A DNA stretch of 20,495 nt from Usnea hakonensis (Eukaryota; Ascomycota; Lecanoromycetes; Lecanorales; Parmeliaceae): contig BLJB01000593.1 in the NCBI GenBank assembly GCA_013423325.1, positions 1-20,495 on the forward strand. Reading direction: 5' to 3'. Below, piece by piece: positions 19,329 through 20,495 of this stretch (the stretch's first letter is position 1; the number at the start of each line of letters is the position of its first letter). Below the pieces are notes generated by a model that worked only from the letters and a program-made list of their open reading frames with translations, was not told the DNA's origin and made no database searches. The translations under genes and the position numbers were made by a program.

Positions 19329-19348
19329 TGCTTTTAAACCTCAGCCAA
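19329..19348 (+). repeat. Left terminal inverted repeat
   Basis: TGCTTTTAAACCTCAGCCAA, the exact reverse complement of 20474-20493. Flanking bases on the left read ...CATCTGGGT. Beyond the 20 bp the two ends diverge. Confidence 0.75.
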
Positions 19349-19540
19349 CACTAGTGTATAATACCGGAGGCTGCGCAGCCACATACCATGATTAGTAAGG
19401 GATCCACATAGTAATTTGGGAACGCGCCTGCCTCCTCCCTGCCTCCTTCTTCACACCTCGCTGTCGCCATTGCTTCCATTCCTACCATTGCTTCCACCCC
19501 TAGGATCGCGTTATCTCTTCATTATGACGTTTATCTCTTC

Positions 19541-19770
19541 ATGGCGTCTCAAGGCCTTGTTGTTCGCCAGCCTCCTCAGTATGGCGCGTTCGAGGATACT
19601 CAGGAGGAGCTGGATTAGTACGGTAGTAACCCCGAATCGATCGTGACCGTACCCCGGACGCCATATATCTAGACGAGGTCTTAGATCTCGTCGTTAAGGA
19701 GGAAGACGACGATAGCGAGAACGAAGAGCAGACCCACATATTCTAACGCGTCTAGATTACCGTCGCCAGA
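19541..19770 (+). pseudogene. Degraded coding remnant inside the element
   Basis: From an ATG at 19541 a reading frame gives about 25 residues (starting MASQGLVVRQPPQYG) and then TAG. A different frame is open across 19640-19743, with an acidic patch, and is broken by TAA at 19744 and TAG at 19753. Each of the three stops is one C-to-T step from a Gln codon in CpA context, as expected of RIP-type mutation. The family is not recognised. Confidence 0.35.
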
Positions 19771-19772
19771 GT

Positions 19773-19820
19773 CTTCCTCCCACCTACCTCCCTCCCTCCC
19801 TCCACCTACCTCCCTCCTTT
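19773..19820. repeat. C/T-rich tract with repeated CCACCTACCTCCCTCC
   Basis: A pyrimidine-only or nearly pyrimidine-only run in which CCACCTACCTCCCTCC occurs at 19780-19795 and 19802-19817. The complementary strand has several GGG runs close together, so G-quadruplex formation is conceivable. Confidence 0.6.
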
Positions 19821-20093
19821 CTGAAGCGTAAGGATTCCGACGATGTTGTCACCCCCCGGAAGGCCCGGAACGGTAGCAAGCGGAGTAAGCCGGTCCCAGT
19901 CATATCCTCGGAGGCCGTGTCAACAATGCTGCAATTGCCTCCCTATACTCCCGAGACGCGTCAGGCTGTTTTTTCGTTAAACACGCCCGTGTCATGGACT
20001 GTAGAAGAGCAAGCGAAGAGGAGTAGATATCCACTCAATAAACCCCCAAATTTGGCCCCAAATTGGCGACGACGAGGTCTCCCCTATACCCCT

Positions 20094-20340
20094 ATAGTAG
20101 ACTGCCAACTACGCTGGATCTACCATACAAATCACGCCCGGGCGGCAATCATGTAGGCGGAATTCCATAACCTACATGGAGGCCATATGGAGACCCTCTC
20201 TGCTCCGCCGGAGGCGACAGCATAGCCCCCATAGTAGACTGCGAACTCCGCTGGATCTACTATACAAATTACGCCCGGGCGGGAGCCTTATAGGCGGTCC
20301 ACTATAGAGCGCTCTGCGCTCCACTAGAGGCGACAGCGAG
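20094..20340 (+). repeat. Imperfect tandem duplication, unit about 137 bp
   Basis: ATAGTAGACTGC starts at 20094 and again at 20231. Both copies continue with near-identical sequence through CGCTGGATCTAC and ACGCCCGGGCGG, diverge in the middle, and end with GAGGCGACAGC (near 20211-20221 and 20327-20338). The second copy is shorter in its tail. The copies differ by many point changes, several of them C/T. Confidence 0.7.
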
Positions 20341-20473
20341 GTAGCCAGCGACGGTGACAGTAACTATAGCAATTACGATAGTGATGTCACCTTATTTTGG
20401 TGTGGCTACCATCTATTGCGCTGAGCCACCTGTATTTGACGCTAATAGTAATCTAACGGTAATCTAATTAGCA

Positions 20474-20493
20474 TTGGCTGAGGTTTAAAAGCA
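20474..20493 (-). repeat. Right terminal inverted repeat
   Basis: TTGGCTGAGGTTTAAAAGCA, the exact reverse complement of the left repeat at 19329-19348. Only two bases (TC) remain in the window after it, so no target-site duplication can be judged. Confidence 0.75.
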
Positions 20494-20495
20494 TC

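Larger units (their letters stand above)
19329..20493. mobile_element. Transposon-like element with perfect 20-bp terminal inverted repeats
   Basis: TGCTTTTAAACCTCAGCCAA at 19329-19348 is exactly inverted at 20474-20493, bounding 1,165 bp that differ in texture from the neighbouring genes. The interior has no intact gene. A coding-like stretch from 19541 carries TAG at 19616 and then, after a frame change, an acidic reading frame (EDDDSENEE) broken by TAA at 19744 and TAG at 19753. Short local duplications, a pyrimidine-rich tract and a 137-bp tandem duplication are also present. The superfamily is unclear: the ends do not match hAT (CAG...) or Tc1/mariner (TA) patterns that I can confirm. 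The right target-site duplication is cut off by the window end. Best read as a non-autonomous or decayed DNA transposon. Confidence 0.65.

Overview
The window comes from a nuclear chromosome of a filamentous ascomycete (Pezizomycotina). It has ten protein-coding loci. Nearly all are interrupted by short introns of about 41-102 nt with GTRNGT-like donors, CTGAC/CTAAC-type branch sites and YAG acceptors. The encoded proteins (F1Fo ATP synthase subunit d, NAC alpha, ribosomal protein L14, a FATP-type acyl-CoA synthetase, an Mpv17/PMP22 protein) have fungal-type sequences. The class within Pezizomycotina cannot be fixed from sequence alone. Exon models were built by hand from splice signals, reading-frame continuity and family conservation.

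Layout. (1) 521-2141, minus: an unrecognised 3-exon gene with three N-terminal helical repeats, a disordered Ser/Thr-rich middle with an NLS-like basic patch, and a possible PH-like C-terminus. (2) 2142-4429: about 2.3 kb with no convincing gene. (3) 4430-7701: three co-oriented housekeeping genes on the minus strand, namely ATP synthase subunit d (4 exons), NAC alpha/EGD2 (5 exons) and RPL14 (3 coding exons plus a probable 5'UTR intron). (4) 7702-8945: about 1.2 kb of apparently non-coding DNA. (5) 8946-12080: a very-long-chain acyl-CoA synthetase/fatty acid transport protein (minus, 5 exons) divergent from an Mpv17/PMP22 membrane protein (plus, 2 exons). They share a 381-bp promoter region that holds a TATA-like palindrome and a CCTCGG motif. 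(6) 12448-16815: a convergent pair of predicted type II membrane proteins. One is a CE2/SGNH-like protein with altered active-site blocks; the other is an unrecognised 586-aa protein with a DPR motif suggestive of a glycosidase or glycosyltransferase propeller. (7) 17339-19125, minus: an MFS transporter. (8) 19329-20493: a transposon-like element bounded by a perfect 20-bp inverted repeat, with degraded coding remnants, internal duplications and a pyrimidine tract.

Most of the window is conserved fungal gene content. The least explained parts are the terminal-inverted-repeat element, the SGNH-like/DPR-protein pair, the uncharacterised first gene and the shared lipid/organelle promoter. I see no CRISPR array, rRNA, convincing tRNA or prokaryote-style operon.
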